In this document: piece after piece, positions 1 to 11,500 of the stretch
Position numbering within the stretch: the stretch's first letter is position 1
Layout: each line of letters opens with the position of its first letter
Source: Gemmatimonadota bacterium
GTDB taxonomy: Bacteria > Gemmatimonadota > Gemmatimonadetes > Gemmatimonadales > Gemmatimonadaceae
Assembly (NCBI GenBank): GCA_021324775.1
Contig: JAJPIM010000024.1
Coordinates: forward strand, 304,460-368,459
Direction: 5' to 3'
Length of the DNA stretch: 64,000 nucleotides
Notes under the pieces: generated by a model
What the model saw: only the letters and a program-made list of their open reading frames with translations
The model's database searches: none
Told to the model about the DNA's origin: nothing
Translations under genes and position numbers: made by a program

Positions 1-2
1 CT

Positions 3-368
3 GAGGCCGAAGCGTCATGCGATGGCGACGGCTTCACCACCAGGGGCGAATGGGCGGCCGCCGGACGGAGCTACATGACGTACGCGCTGGACCGGCTCGT
101 CCGCAGCGAGGCGCGGTTCTACGCGTTCCACCGCCGCTATACCAACGACCCCTCGACGCTCGATCCCTTCATCTGGGACCGCGATGTCGCGGTGACGATT
201 ACGGCCGCCACACGCACCGGGTGGGCCGCACGCGCGACGTTCGGAGTAAGCCCAAATAAGAGCTGCGTGGTCTGGCACGGGACCCTGGACAGCTCCGACA
301 TGCCCGCAACGATCGGTCGCGTCGTACCGACGGTCGACAGCCGCGCGTCGTGCGACGGGGACCAATAG
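3..368 (+). CDS. C-terminal part of a type IV pilin-like secreted protein (5' end outside window)
   Basis: The frame is open from the first bases of the window and ends at TAG 366-368, so the start is missing. The visible part has a helical stretch (AAAGRSYMTYALDRLVRSEA) followed by aromatic residues and a short beta-rich tail (VAVTITAATRTGWAARATF) with a Cys pair around VVWHG. This resembles the C-terminal half of the short prepilin-like proteins common in Gemmatimonadota. The acidic ending SCDGD also appears near the window's first codons (ASCDGDG), so the protein may hold two copies of the domain. The N-terminal methylation site is not visible, so the family call is tentative. A strong terminator follows directly. 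Confidence 0.5.
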   Translation, partial: EAEASCDGDGFTTRGEWAAAGRSYMTYALDRLVRSEARFYAFHRRYTNDPSTLDPFIWDRDVAVTITAATRTGWAARATFGVSPNKSCVVWHGTLDSSDMPATIGRVVPTVDSRASCDGDQ

Positions 369-407
369 CCGCTGAGTCGTCCGGCCGGCATACGGCCGGC
401 TGACATG

Positions 408-445
408 CACGGGGCCGGCTTCGACTCACCGAAGCCGGCCCCGTG
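408..445. terminator. Strong hairpin terminator after the pilin-like gene
   Basis: A perfect 16-bp stem (CACGGGGCCGGCTTCG paired with its complement) with a 6-base loop ACTCAC lies between the two genes and is followed by GTGTTTCTC. It separates the pilin-like gene from transketolase. It also shows that the in-frame ATG at 405, inside the hairpin, is not the transketolase start. Confidence 0.7.
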
Positions 446-500
446 TGTTTCTCGCGCGGCGCGTTCCACCAGCGTTTGGCGCCTATGTATCTTCCCCTGC

Positions 501-2549
501 ATGGAACCCGCGACCGCTCAACGCCCAGCGCCGCCGGCGATTCCCACGCCCGGCGACCTCGATCTCCTCTGCATCAACGCCGTCCGAATCCTCTCGATGG
601 ACGCGGTACAAAAAGCGGATTCCGGACATCCGGGCACGCCAATGGCCCTGGCGCCGATCGCGTATCTGCTCTACACCCGGCACCTGAGGCACGACCCCGC
701 CGATCCCGCATGGCCCGGCCGCGACCGATTCGTGCTCTCGTGCGGACACGCCAGCATGCTGCTGTATAGCTCGCTCTATCTGAGCGGCTATGAGCTGACC
801 CTCGACGACATCAAGAACTTCCGGCAGTGGGGGAGCCGCACTCCGGGCCACCCGGAATACGGACACACGCCCGGTGTCGAGACGACCACCGGACCGCTCG
901 GCCAGGGCTTCGGAAACGCGGTCGGCATGGCGCTCGCCGAATCACACCTCGCGGCCGTCTTCAACCGGCCCGGCCATGACATCATCGATCATCGCACGTA
1001 TTTCATCTGTAGCGATGGCGATCTGATGGAAGGCGTGTCCCACGAAGCCGCATCGTTCGCCGGTCACTTCAAGTTCGGCAAGTTGATCGGATTCTACGAC
1101 GACAACCACATCACGATCGATGGCTCGACCGATCTGACGTTCAGCGACGACACCCAGCGCCGCTTCGAGGCCTACGGCTGGCACGTGCTGCGCGTGCCCG
1201 ATGTCAACGATCTCGTCGCGCTCGACGCGGCGATCCGTGCCGCTCAGGCCGAAACCGAGCGTCCGTCCCTCATCATCTGCCGTACACACATCGGATACGG
1301 CAGTCCGAAGGTGGATTCGGCGAAGGCGCACGGCGAGGCGCTCGGTGTCGCGGAGGTCGCGCTGTCACGCAAGGAACTGCGCTGGCCGTGGACCGAGCCG
1401 TTCTTCGTCCCGCCCGAAGCCATCGCGCACTGGCGGCTCGCCCGCGATGCGGGCCGCGATGCCCACGCGTCGTGGGCCATGCGCTACGCGGCGTACCAGC
1501 AGGCGCACCCGCAGCCGGCCGCGGAGCTCGACCGGCGGCTCCGCGGTGTGCTGCCGCCGGATTGGGATGCGGATATCCCGGTCTTCACGGCGGACAACGG
1601 CAACGTCGCGAGCCGCGCCGCGTCGGGCATCGTCCTCAACGCCATCGCCGCTCGCGTCCCCGAGCTGATCGGCGGATCGGCCGACCTCACGCCGTCCAAT
1701 AACACCGCCCTGGCCGGCATTCGGAACTACGATCCGGACGACCGCGCGGGCCGCTATCTGCACTTCGGCATCCGCGAGCACGGGATGGGCGCGATCCTGA
1801 ACGGCATGTCGGTTCACGGCGGCCTCATCCCCTTCGGCGGGACGTTCCTGATCTTCTCCGACTACATGCGGCCGCCGATCCGTCTCGCGGCGCTCATGCG
1901 CCGCCGATCGATCTATGTGTACACACACGATTCGGTCGGACTCGGCGAGGACGGTCCCACGCACCAGCCGATCGAGCAGCTCTCCGGACTCCGCTCCGTC
2001 CCGTTCAACACCGTGTTGCGCCCGGCCGACGCCAACGAGGCGGCCGAAGCATGGCGGTTCGCCATGACGCACCCGGATGGACCGGTGGCGCTCGTCCTGA
2101 GCCGGCAGAAGCTGCCATTCATCGACCGCACCAAGTACGCGAGCGCCAGCGGCGTCGCCCGTGGCGCCTATGTCCTCGCCGATGCCCCAGGCGGCGCGCC
2201 GCAGATCATCCTCCTCTCGAGCGGGTCCGAGGTGTCGATCATTCTCGATGCGCAAACGCAGCTCGCCGCCGCCGGGATCAGGGCTCGCACGGTGAGCTGT
2301 CCGAGCCTCGAGGTGTTCGCGCGCCAGTCAGAGGAGTACCGCACGAGTGTCCTCACTCCGGGCATCCCGCGCGTCGCGATCGAAGCCGCGCACCCCATGT
2401 CATGGTACCAATGGGTCGGGACCAATGGGACCGTCATCGGTTTGGAACATTTCGGCGCGTCGTCGCCGTACCAGCGGATCTACCAGGAGTTCGGCCTGAC
2501 CGCGGCGCACGTCATCGGCGCGGCACGGGCGCTGCTGGCCAAGCGCTAA
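501..2549 (+). CDS. tkt: Transketolase
   Basis: Thiamine-diphosphate enzyme of the non-oxidative pentose phosphate pathway, which moves two-carbon ketol units between sugar phosphates in the cytoplasm. At 682 residues from ATG 501 it has the usual full length. It shows the substrate loop [14 protein letters not shown] near the N-terminus, [14 protein letters not shown], the ThDP/metal motif GDGDLMEG at about residue 171, [11 protein letters not shown] at about 391, and [14 protein letters not shown] with the catalytic Glu at about 426. ATG 501 (MEPATAQRP) was chosen over ATG 405 because the longer form would run through the terminator hairpin and adds residues unlike the family. It is monocistronic; the next gene converges on it. 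Confidence 0.95.
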   Translation: MEPATAQRPAPPAIPTPGDLDLLCINAVRILSMDAVQKADSGHPGTPMALAPIAYLLYTRHLRHDPADPAWPGRDRFVLSCGHASMLLYSSLYLSGYELTLDDIKNFRQWGSRTPGHPEYGHTPGVETTTGPLGQGFGNAVGMALAESHLAAVFNRPGHDIIDHRTYFICSDGDLMEGVSHEAASFAGHFKFGKLIGFYDDNHITIDGSTDLTFSDDTQRRFEAYGWHVLRVPDVNDLVALDAAIRAAQAETERPSLIICRTHIGYGSPKVDSAKAHGEALGVAEVALSRKELRWPWTEPFFVPPEAIAHWRLARDAGRDAHASWAMRYAAYQQAHPQPAAELDRRLRGVLPPDWDADIPVFTADNGNVASRAASGIVLNAIAARVPELIGGSADLTPSNNTALAGIRNYDPDDRAGRYLHFGIREHGMGAILNGMSVHGGLIPFGGTFLIFSDYMRPPIRLAALMRRRSIYVYTHDSVGLGEDGPTHQPIEQLSGLRSVPFNTVLRPADANEAAEAWRFAMTHPDGPVALVLSRQKLPFIDRTKYASASGVARGAYVLADAPGGAPQIILLSSGSEVSIILDAQTQLAAAGIRARTVSCPSLEVFARQSEEYRTSVLTPGIPRVAIEAAHPMSWYQWVGTNGTVIGLEHFGASSPYQRIYQEFGLTAAHVIGAARALLAKR

Positions 2550-2583
2550 GCCAAGCCAGGCGTTAAGCGAAGCGCCAGCCGGA

Positions 2584-5500
2584 TTACTTCTTTCCGGTCT
2601 CCGGCCCCGCGCGCAGCTCGACGATCACTTCGTGCTCCTTGCCGTCATCGGCCAGAGACACGGCGCCGTCCGTGACCGCGGCGCCGTCGACTGACACCGA
2701 ACCGACGCCGCGCGAGACGTGGTCCGGATTCCGGATCTTGATCCGGTAGGTCGCGAGCCCGAACCGGTACACGATCTCCGCCTCATCCCACCCGCGAGGG
2801 ATGCAGGGATCGATGCGGAGGCTGGTCCCGGTCTTGGCAAATCCCAGAATCGCCTCGAGCCCGACGCGGTACATCCAGGCCGCTGACCCGGTGTACCACG
2901 TCCATCCGCCACGGCCCAGATGGCCGGCCGCGGTGTAGACGTCCGCCGCGACCACGAACGGCTCGACTTTGTAGCGCGCCACATCCGATGGGGTTCGCGC
3001 GTGTGTCAGAGGGTTGAGCATCTGGTACAACTCGACCGCGTGGTCGCCATCACCCTGCAGCGCCGTCGCCCACACGGCCCACAATGCACCGTGTGTGTAC
3101 TGCGCACCGTTCTCCCGGACGCCGGGCAGGTAGCCCTTGATGTAGCCCGGATCATGTTCGGTCCGATCGAATGGCGGCGTCAGCAACGCGATCAGGCGCC
3201 CGTCTCCCCGCACCAGGTAGCGATTGAACGACGCCATCGCGCGCGCCGCACGATCGGCTGGCGCCGCACCGGAGATCACGCTCCAGCTCTGCGCGATCGA
3301 ATCAATCCTGCACTCATCGCTCCTGGCGCTGCCGAGCGGCGTTCCGTCGTCGAAATACGCTCGGCGATACCACTCGCCGTCCCACGCATTCTGCTCGATC
3401 GCCACGGCGTATGCGTCGGCTTTGCTTCGGAATTCGGACGCCGTGGCCGTGTCGCCCCGCGCCTCGCTCCGCAGCGCGAATGCGCGAAGCCCGGTGATCA
3501 GGAACCACGCCAGCCAGACGCTCTCGCCGCGCCCCTCCACTCCGACGCGGTTGAATCCGTCGTTCCAGTCGCCGCATCCAATCAGGGGTAGGCCGTGGCT
3601 ACCGGTCGTCGTCGCCCGGCGGAACGCCCGCACGCAGTGGTCGTAGACGGTCCCCTCTTCCTGCGAGACGTCGGGACGGTCGTACATCTCCTGCTCGTGC
3701 TCGTCGAGCAGCCGCGACGTCAGGTACGGGGCCCGCTCATCCAGCACGCCCGTGTCGCCGGTGATGGTGATGTAGTGGTCGGCGATGTACGGCAGCCACG
3801 CGAGGTCGTCCGAGAACCGGGTCCGGACGCCACGCCCAGACTGCGGATGCCACCAGTGCTGCACATCGCCTTCCTTGAACTGCCGGCCAGCGGCCCTCAG
3901 GATGTGTGCGCGCGATACCGCTGGCGCCGCATACAGGAACGCCGCCGAATCCTGAAGCTGGTCGCGGAATCCGTACGCGCCGCTCGACTGGTAGAGCGCG
4001 GTGCGTCCCCACATCCGGCACGCCAGCGCCTGATACAGCAGCCAGCCGTTCAGCATCGCGTCGAACTCCGGCTCGGGCGTGCGCACGGTGACGGTCGAAA
4101 GCCGCTGGCGCCATGCAGCCCGCGATTCATCGAGCGCGCGCCGCGCCGCGCCGGCGTTCTTGTATGCGCGCAGCAGCCGGCGTGCCTCGGTCTGATCCGG
4201 CGCGCCGCCCAGCAACGTGGCGACGGTCCGCGTCTCGCCGGGTCCGAGCGTCACCTCGAACTGGACGGCCGCACAAGGGTCGAGTCCCGCTCCGGTCGCC
4301 TCGGCCAGCAATGCCCGGCGCAGCGCCGCGGGGTCCGCGTAGTCGCCGTTCCGGCCGAGGAACTCGCTGCGGTCGGCGGTATAGCCCGTCACCGGCTCGC
4401 TCACGGACATGAAGGCGACCGTCCCCGCGTATTCCGGATCGAACCCGTTCCGGGCAAACACCGCGTCGGCATCCCGGTCGAACGACGTGACCACGTTGTC
4501 GCGCGTGAGCTCCCGCGCCACGCCAAGCACCCACTCGGCGTACGCCGTGATCGTGAGGCGGCGGGGATGGTTGGTCTCGTTGGTCATCGTCAACAACCCG
4601 ATCTTGACCGGATCGTCCCCCGCCATGCCGAGCATCAGCGATGTCGCGATGCCCGAGTGCGTGTGCTGGAACTCGGTGCTGCCGGCCGCGTGTCGCACCG
4701 TGTACGCGGTGCCGTGCCGGATCGGCTGCGGCGCCGGCGTCCAGACCTCGCCCGTCTCGTCGTCGCGGAGATACACGATCTCCGTCGCCTGGTCGGTGAC
4801 CGGGTCGTTGCGCCACGGCGTCAGCCGGTAGAAGAAGCTGTTGCCCACCCACGAGTACCCACCGCCGCCGTCGCTCACGACGAACCCGGCGCTCTCGTTC
4901 GCGATGACGTTGCTCCACGGCGCAGGTGTCGTCGCCCCTTCGCGCAACACGATCTCGTAGGCCCCGTCGGCGGCGAGCGCCCCGAGGCCGTTGGCCGGCG
5001 GTGGTGCCGTCGGCCCGCGGGATGCGACGGACGGCGCGGCGGCACCCGGCACGCCCTCGGCCACCGAGCGCGCTGCGGCGGCCGCGAGGGTGCTCGGCGT
5101 CACGATCGCGCTGGCCGTGCTCACGCGTGGCTCGAAGGGCGCCGGATACGCGGGCGCGGCGTCGGGGACCTCGAGGATTTCGGACAGACGCAGGTCGCTG
5201 TCGCACCGCAGCTCAACGCGCGCGACGGCCCGCAATGTCGCGAGATCGTCGGGCGGCGTGATGTCCTGGCGCCGGATGAACACGCCGCCCGGCTTGTCGA
5301 GCACCATCCCCTCGGTCGACGCCATGACCGTGGTCTGCAATGCGTCCTGCAGCTCCTGCAGGTAGGTGGGCGGGTACGTGTTCAGCAATACCAGATCGGT
5401 CACCAACCCCTTGAGCCGCCAGTAGTGATGCGCGGCGAGCAACTCGCGCACGGTCGGGAGCCCCGCCGGTGAGTCCACGAACGCCAGCAGAATCGGATTG

Positions 5501-8500
5501 TCACCGGAGATGCCGTGCGCCCACAACGCGTCCTGGCCGCGCCGCGCCTGTAGCAGGTCCTTTTGCGGCGCCCGCACTGCGGGGGTCGGCGAGAGCAGAT
5601 ACCCCGCGATTTCCTGGTACAGCGCGGCATCGGCCGGGGTAATGCCCAGCTCCCGCATCTCCACTTGCGCCTGCATCCACGAGAGATCGAGCGCGCGCTG
5701 CGCGCTGTACGGATCGTGGTAGCGATCCGCAAGCTCGATCGCGCGGTCACGGTCCGGTGCGACGAGTGTCGTGAAGGCCACTTTCGCCGACTGCGACGGC
5801 TCGATCCGCACCCGCGCCCGGAGGGCGAACACCGGATCGAGGACCGCACCCGTCGTGCCGGGGAGCGGCCCGTCGGCCGCGTCGTCGAGCATCGCCGGGC
5901 GGCGGATGCCACGCGCGCGGCCGAGGAATCGCGCGCGGTCGGTCTCGCACGTCATCGGTCCGACGAGCTGCCACGCATCGGCGCCGGACCCGCCGCCCAC
6001 CGCGGCGACGTGAACGCCCCAGACCGTGCGTTCCTGTGCCGACCGTGGCCGCCGCGTGGCCAGCACCGCCGCGCTCCCCGGCAGCCATTCTGTCTGCACG
6101 AACAGGTTGGCGAACGCCGGATGCTGCCGGTCCGCATCGTGCGAGGTGAGGACGATCTCTCCGTAACTCGTCACTTCGACTTCGCGCGCCGTGGAGCCGC
6201 GATTCGTCACCGTCACCCGCCGCACCTCGGCCGAGTCATCCGGCACGACTGTCACTTCGAGGCGGGTCTCGAGGTCGCCGTCGCGCCGGTGAAACGTCGC
6301 GCGGTCGGTGGAGAAGGTGACACGATACCAATCGGCCGGCGCACAGACGGGCTGGTGCGACGCGGACCATACCCGCGAACGCCCGGCCGGCGGCGTGTCC
6401 GCGGTCGCCGGTGGCGTCACGTCCTTGAGGTAGCACCACTGGCCGGCGTCGTCGAGCGTGGGGTCGGAGCGCCAGCGCGTGACGTCGAGACGGTCGTACT
6501 GGCTGTACCCGCCGCCGCCATTGGTGATCATCACGGTGTAGGGCGGATGCCCGAGGAGCGCGAGCCGTGGCTGCGGCGTGTCCGCCGTGTCAAGCGAACG
6601 CGCGGCCGGTTTCTCCAGTGCCGCCCCGCCGCGCCGCGGCCGTTCTTCGAGCTCGCCCGTCTGCGCATCCTGCAGCACGAACCGCCGCGGGATCTGCTCG
6701 AACAGCACCAGCTCCGCCGACCGCACGATGGCGTCGGTGTGGAACCGTCGCGGCCACACGTCGTGGGTCATGGCGTTGGTCAGCGCCGCGAGCCCCATGC
6801 CGATGTGGTGTGCCATGTAGGCGCCCACCAGCGCCCGCCGCGATCCGAGCTGGGGCCGCGTGTAGTCCACCGCGTCGCGGAATCCGTAGGGGCCGAGCGC
6901 ACCTTCGGCTTCCAGCGCCGCCAGGTTGCGCATCGCCTGATGGGGCTCGACCGGCAGCGCCAGCAGCGTTGCGTACGGCGCGACGACGAGGTCGCGCGAC
7001 AGCCCGCGCTTGAGCGCCAGGTCGGGCACACCGAACGCCCGGTACTGATAGACTTGCTGGCGGTCGCGGGCGTTGTACGCCGACTCGGACACGCCCCACG
7101 GCACCCCGCGCTCGCGCCCATACGCGATCTGGCGCGAGACGGCCCCCGCGTAGGTCTGATCGAGCAACGTGAACGGGAACGACCGCATGACCAGCACGGG
7201 CATCAGGTACTCGAACATGCTCCCGGCCCACGAGATCAGCGCGGTGTTGCCGGCGGTCATCGTGAGCGACCGGCCAAGTTTGAACCAGTGCTCGACGGGT
7301 ATGTCGTTCTTCGCGATGCCCATGAAGCTCGCCAGCCGGGCTTCGGAGGCGAGGAGGTCGTAGTACGACGGGTCGAGCGACGAGCTCCCGACCTGGTACC
7401 CGATCGAGAACAGCATCCGCCGGCTGTCGAAGAGAAACTTGAAGTCCATCTCCAACGCGTAGGTCGCCGCGCGCACCGCGATCGCCTCGAGCCGCGCCAC
7501 TTGCTCCGCGGCGTACACCGATTCCGATGCCGCATCGCGGAGCGTCCGCGGTCTCGTTCCGCCCGCCGCGGCTGCGGTCTCCGCGCCCGCGGCGCCGCCA
7601 ATCGAAGCCAGATCCGTCACATGCCGTTCCAGCAGCGCACGTCCCCAGGCCAGCCAGATCGTGGCGGGCTCCACGGAGGGACCGCCGCCCGGCCAACCCT
7701 CGCCGGCATCCACCGGTGCAGCAGGGGCAGGAGACGCGGCCGGCGCCGCCGCACCTGCCGTCATTGCCGCTGGCGGTGCCCCTCCTCCACGCTCCGTGAG
7801 CACTCGCTCCGCGGCGCGCAGACGGTCGACGAGCGTCTGCACGCCTGGCGGCACTGCCGCAGCACGCCCGAGCGCGTCTCGCCCCGATGGCGGCGTCGCG
7901 ATGGCGCCACGCGAGCTGCGGCCTCTCGCCGCGGCCGTCCACGACCCAACGGTGAACGGCGGAGTCGCGCTGGGCCAGCCCGCGACCTGCGGCAGCGATG
8001 CCAGCACCGCCCGCACACGCTCCGCCGCCTCGAGCACGGCTTGCCACTGCCGCGGGCTATCCACGGCCCCCGACGACGCCAGGCCCCGTAGCTCCTCCGC
8101 CGCCATCGTCAGCGCCGTGTACAGCGCCTCCCAGATCCGGCCGTCATCGAGCGGCTCGTCCGCGATCGCGAGGCAGGCCTGCTTGAGCGCGATCAGATGC
8201 CCCGCGAAGTTGCCGCTGTCGACCGTCGAGATGTACGACGGTTCGAGGATCCGCAGCTTGGCGAGCTCATACCAGTTGTAGAAGTGGCCCCGGAACCGCT
8301 CCATCCCTTCCAGCGAGCGGAATACCAGCTCGAGCCGCTCGATCATCGCGCCACAGGACAGGAAGCCGAGATCGTAGGCGCTGACGGTGCCGAGCAACTG
8401 CAGACCGATGTTCGTCGGCGAGGTCCGTTGCGCCACGACCGGCACCGGATCCTCCTGGAAATTGTCGGGCGCCAGCCACTGCGTCTCCGCGCTCACGAAG

Positions 8501-11500
8501 CGGTCGAAGTAGCGCCAGTGCAGGAGCGCGTAGCGGAGCGCGGTCCACCGCTCGGTCGCGGTCAACTGGCGCTGGCGTCGCACGGCTGGTGCGCTCAGGC
8601 TGATCGCGATCGCGGGACTGGCGAGCCACAACCCGACGAGCGGCATCGTGACCGCCAGATAGAGCAGCGGATGGGCAGCGGGCCACGGTCCATGCCCCGC
8701 GGCGCTTCCCGCGGCGGCCCCGTGCCACTGCTCCCACCCGAGATGCCCGATGATGCTCACACCGATCACGGCGGCGAGCGCCACGGCGGGCCACATCCGG
8801 CGCCACACTTCGCGCGGCGATCCGGCGCCCATCACTCGCTCGACCTGCGACGCGGTCTGCCACTCCAGCAGGTGGCGGTGCGTGACGAACAGCCGCCACA
8901 GGGTGCGGACGATGGCGTCCGCCGACACCGCCGCCTGGTGCGGGAGGAACACCACGCTCAGCACGAATTGCTGCGCGCTCGTCACGGCATCGCGGCCGAT
9001 CGACCGGTAGTACGCGCGCCACGACTTGTCGCCCGGCAGCCGCACCAGGCCGATCGCGATCGAGAACGCCCACTGCGACGCGATGCCCGCCAGCACCAGC
9101 GCGGTCCAGATGGCGGGCGTCCCCGGCAGCACCAGCCAGCCGGCGACCAGCAGTGTCAGTTGCGCGATCTCGACGACGCTCCGGCGCAGGTTGTCGAAGA
9201 TCTTCCAGCGCGAGATGGCGGACAGCCGGTTCGGCTCGGGACCATCGGGCCCCGGCACCCGGCCCCACAACCATCGCAGCAACTGCCAGTCACCTCGAAT
9301 CCAGCGGTGCTTCCGCCGCGTGAAGGTCAGGTAGCGGGTGGGATAGTCATCGTAGAGCTCGATGTCCGTGGCGAGCGCGGCGCGGGAGTAGGCGCCTTCG
9401 ATCAGATCGTGGCTGAGCAGTGTGTTCTCGGGAAACCGGCCGTGGGTGGCCAGCTCGAACGCATCGACGTCGTAGATCCCTTTGCCGGTGTAGCTCCCTT
9501 CGCCATAGAGATCCTGGTACACGTCCGACACCGCGGTCGTATACGGATCGACACCCGGGTGTCCGGAATACATCGCCGCGAACCGCGAACGGCTCGCACT
9601 CGTCAGCGTGATGCCGATCCGCGGCTGCAGGATGCCGTATCCCCGGACCACGCGGCCGCTCGCGGGATCGTACTCCGCACGGTTGAGCGGGTGTGCCATC
9701 GTACCCACGAGGGTGGTCGCCGCGGACCGTGGAAGCACGGTGTCGGAGTCGAGGGTGATGACGTAGCGCACGTCGCCCAACGTCTTCGTGTCGCCCGCCA
9801 CCACCGAGAACGCATCCCGGGCACCCCCCCGCAGATAGCGGTTGAACTGCGCCAGCTTGCCGCGCTTCCGCTCCCATCCCATCCACGCGCCCTGGGTCGC
9901 ATTCCACAGGCGCGGCCGGTGGAACAGGAGAAACGCATCGCCCTCGCCCGCCACGGTGGGATAGCGCTCGTTCAGCGCCTGGATGCCGCTGATCGCCGCG
10001 TCCAGTATCGCGCCATCACCGTCCCGTGCCGGCGCCGGCGCATCCGTGAAGTCGCTGAGCAGCGCGAAATGCAGGCGCGGATCGCGATTGGCGAGAAACT
10101 GTACCTCGAGATGCTCGAGCGCCTCGCGCACCGCGTCCACGCTTCCGACCAGTGTCGGGACGACGACCGCGGTGCGCGCCGATGCCGGGATGCCGGACTC
10201 CTCGAGATCGAGCTTCGCGAGGATGCGCGGCGGCAGGAACAGCGTGATCAGTTGATGGATGATGTTGATCGCGAGGTCGTTCGCCGGGATGACGGCAAAG
10301 ACCAGCACGACCAACTGCGCGGGCAGTCCGAGGGGACCGAGGAGCGAAAACGCCACGGCGAGCAGCAGCAGGGTGACCGCGGCGATGCCCCCGAAGTACA
10401 CAGCGTCGGCATGCGCGAGCGTCCACCGGTGCAGCGCCAGGGGCCAGGGCGGCCGGAAGCGCACGGTGGCCTCGAGCAGCGCACGGCCATCGCCGAGCAG
10501 GTAGTAGCCCACGTGGGCCGTACGAGCGTCAGGCCGTCCATCGCCGGAGGACTCGACCGATGCCCGCTGCGCGAGCTCGAGCGCGCGCTGCGCCACCTCC
10601 CGCTCCTCGAGGCCCGTCCCCTTGGCGATGTCCTCGACGACGTGGCGGTATAAGTCCCGCGTGCCGAACGTGGTGCGCGCATAGTCGCCCGTGGGATCAC
10701 GCCGCAGAATCGCCTCGACGGCGCTCGATGCTTCGACGAACTCGGACCAGTCGAGGCGCGCGATCGTCCGCAGGCTGGTGATGCTGTTCGCCATCATCAC
10801 CTGCGTCAGCGCCTGGCGCTGATTCGACCGCGCGATCGCGTCCTCGGCGCTCAAGCTGTCCTCGGCGATCCACTGCTCCAGCCACACGAGCGGCGTGAAA
10901 TTCGTCTGGTACGTGCGGAGCTGCTGGAGGAATCGCGCGACGAAGGTCGGCGAGAGCGCGGGATGACCACCGACGAATGCGGCCAGCGCGCTCGCGAGCG
11001 GTGCGGGCCCTTCGTCGCTCGCGTCGCGCAGCCGCTGCGCCCATCGGTCCGCAGCCTCGACTTCCTCGACCCGCTGCACCGTGCGCAGCGCCATCCGCCG
11101 GATGTTCTCCATCAGGCCGAGGCGTAGCATCGTGGGAACCGCCCACAGCTCGCCGGTCGTGAGCGTGGCGCCACGCTGGAACTCGCGCACGAAGAGCTGG
11201 ACGTTGTCCATGTCCACGTGCCCTTCGGAGTGACCGATCAATCCGATCGCCACTTCATAGACGCGCGGATATCCTGCCAGAGTGCCCGCCGCCAGTTTGG
11301 GCAGCTCCTGGTAGTAGCCGCGCGGCATGCTCGCGCGAATCTCGCGCAGATGTTCCTGGACGACGTAGAAGTTGTCGAGCAGCCACTCACCCGACGCGCT
11401 CACGTCGCCACCACGGTCGGCCGCGGCCGCTAGCGATGTCCGGGCGGACTCCAGAATGCGCCGCGTCTGCTCGAGGCGTTCGAGAAGCGGGCGCTGCCCG

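Noticed and set aside
405..500. Transketolase start at ATG 405
   Set aside because: It lies inside the terminator hairpin and adds residues unlike the family; ATG 501 fits.
3595..10653. Long plus-strand frames (3595-5472, 5563-8091, 8197-10653) antisense to the glucan synthase
   Set aside because: Arg-rich mirror translations of a gene with clear GT84/GH94 motifs; no recognisable domain.
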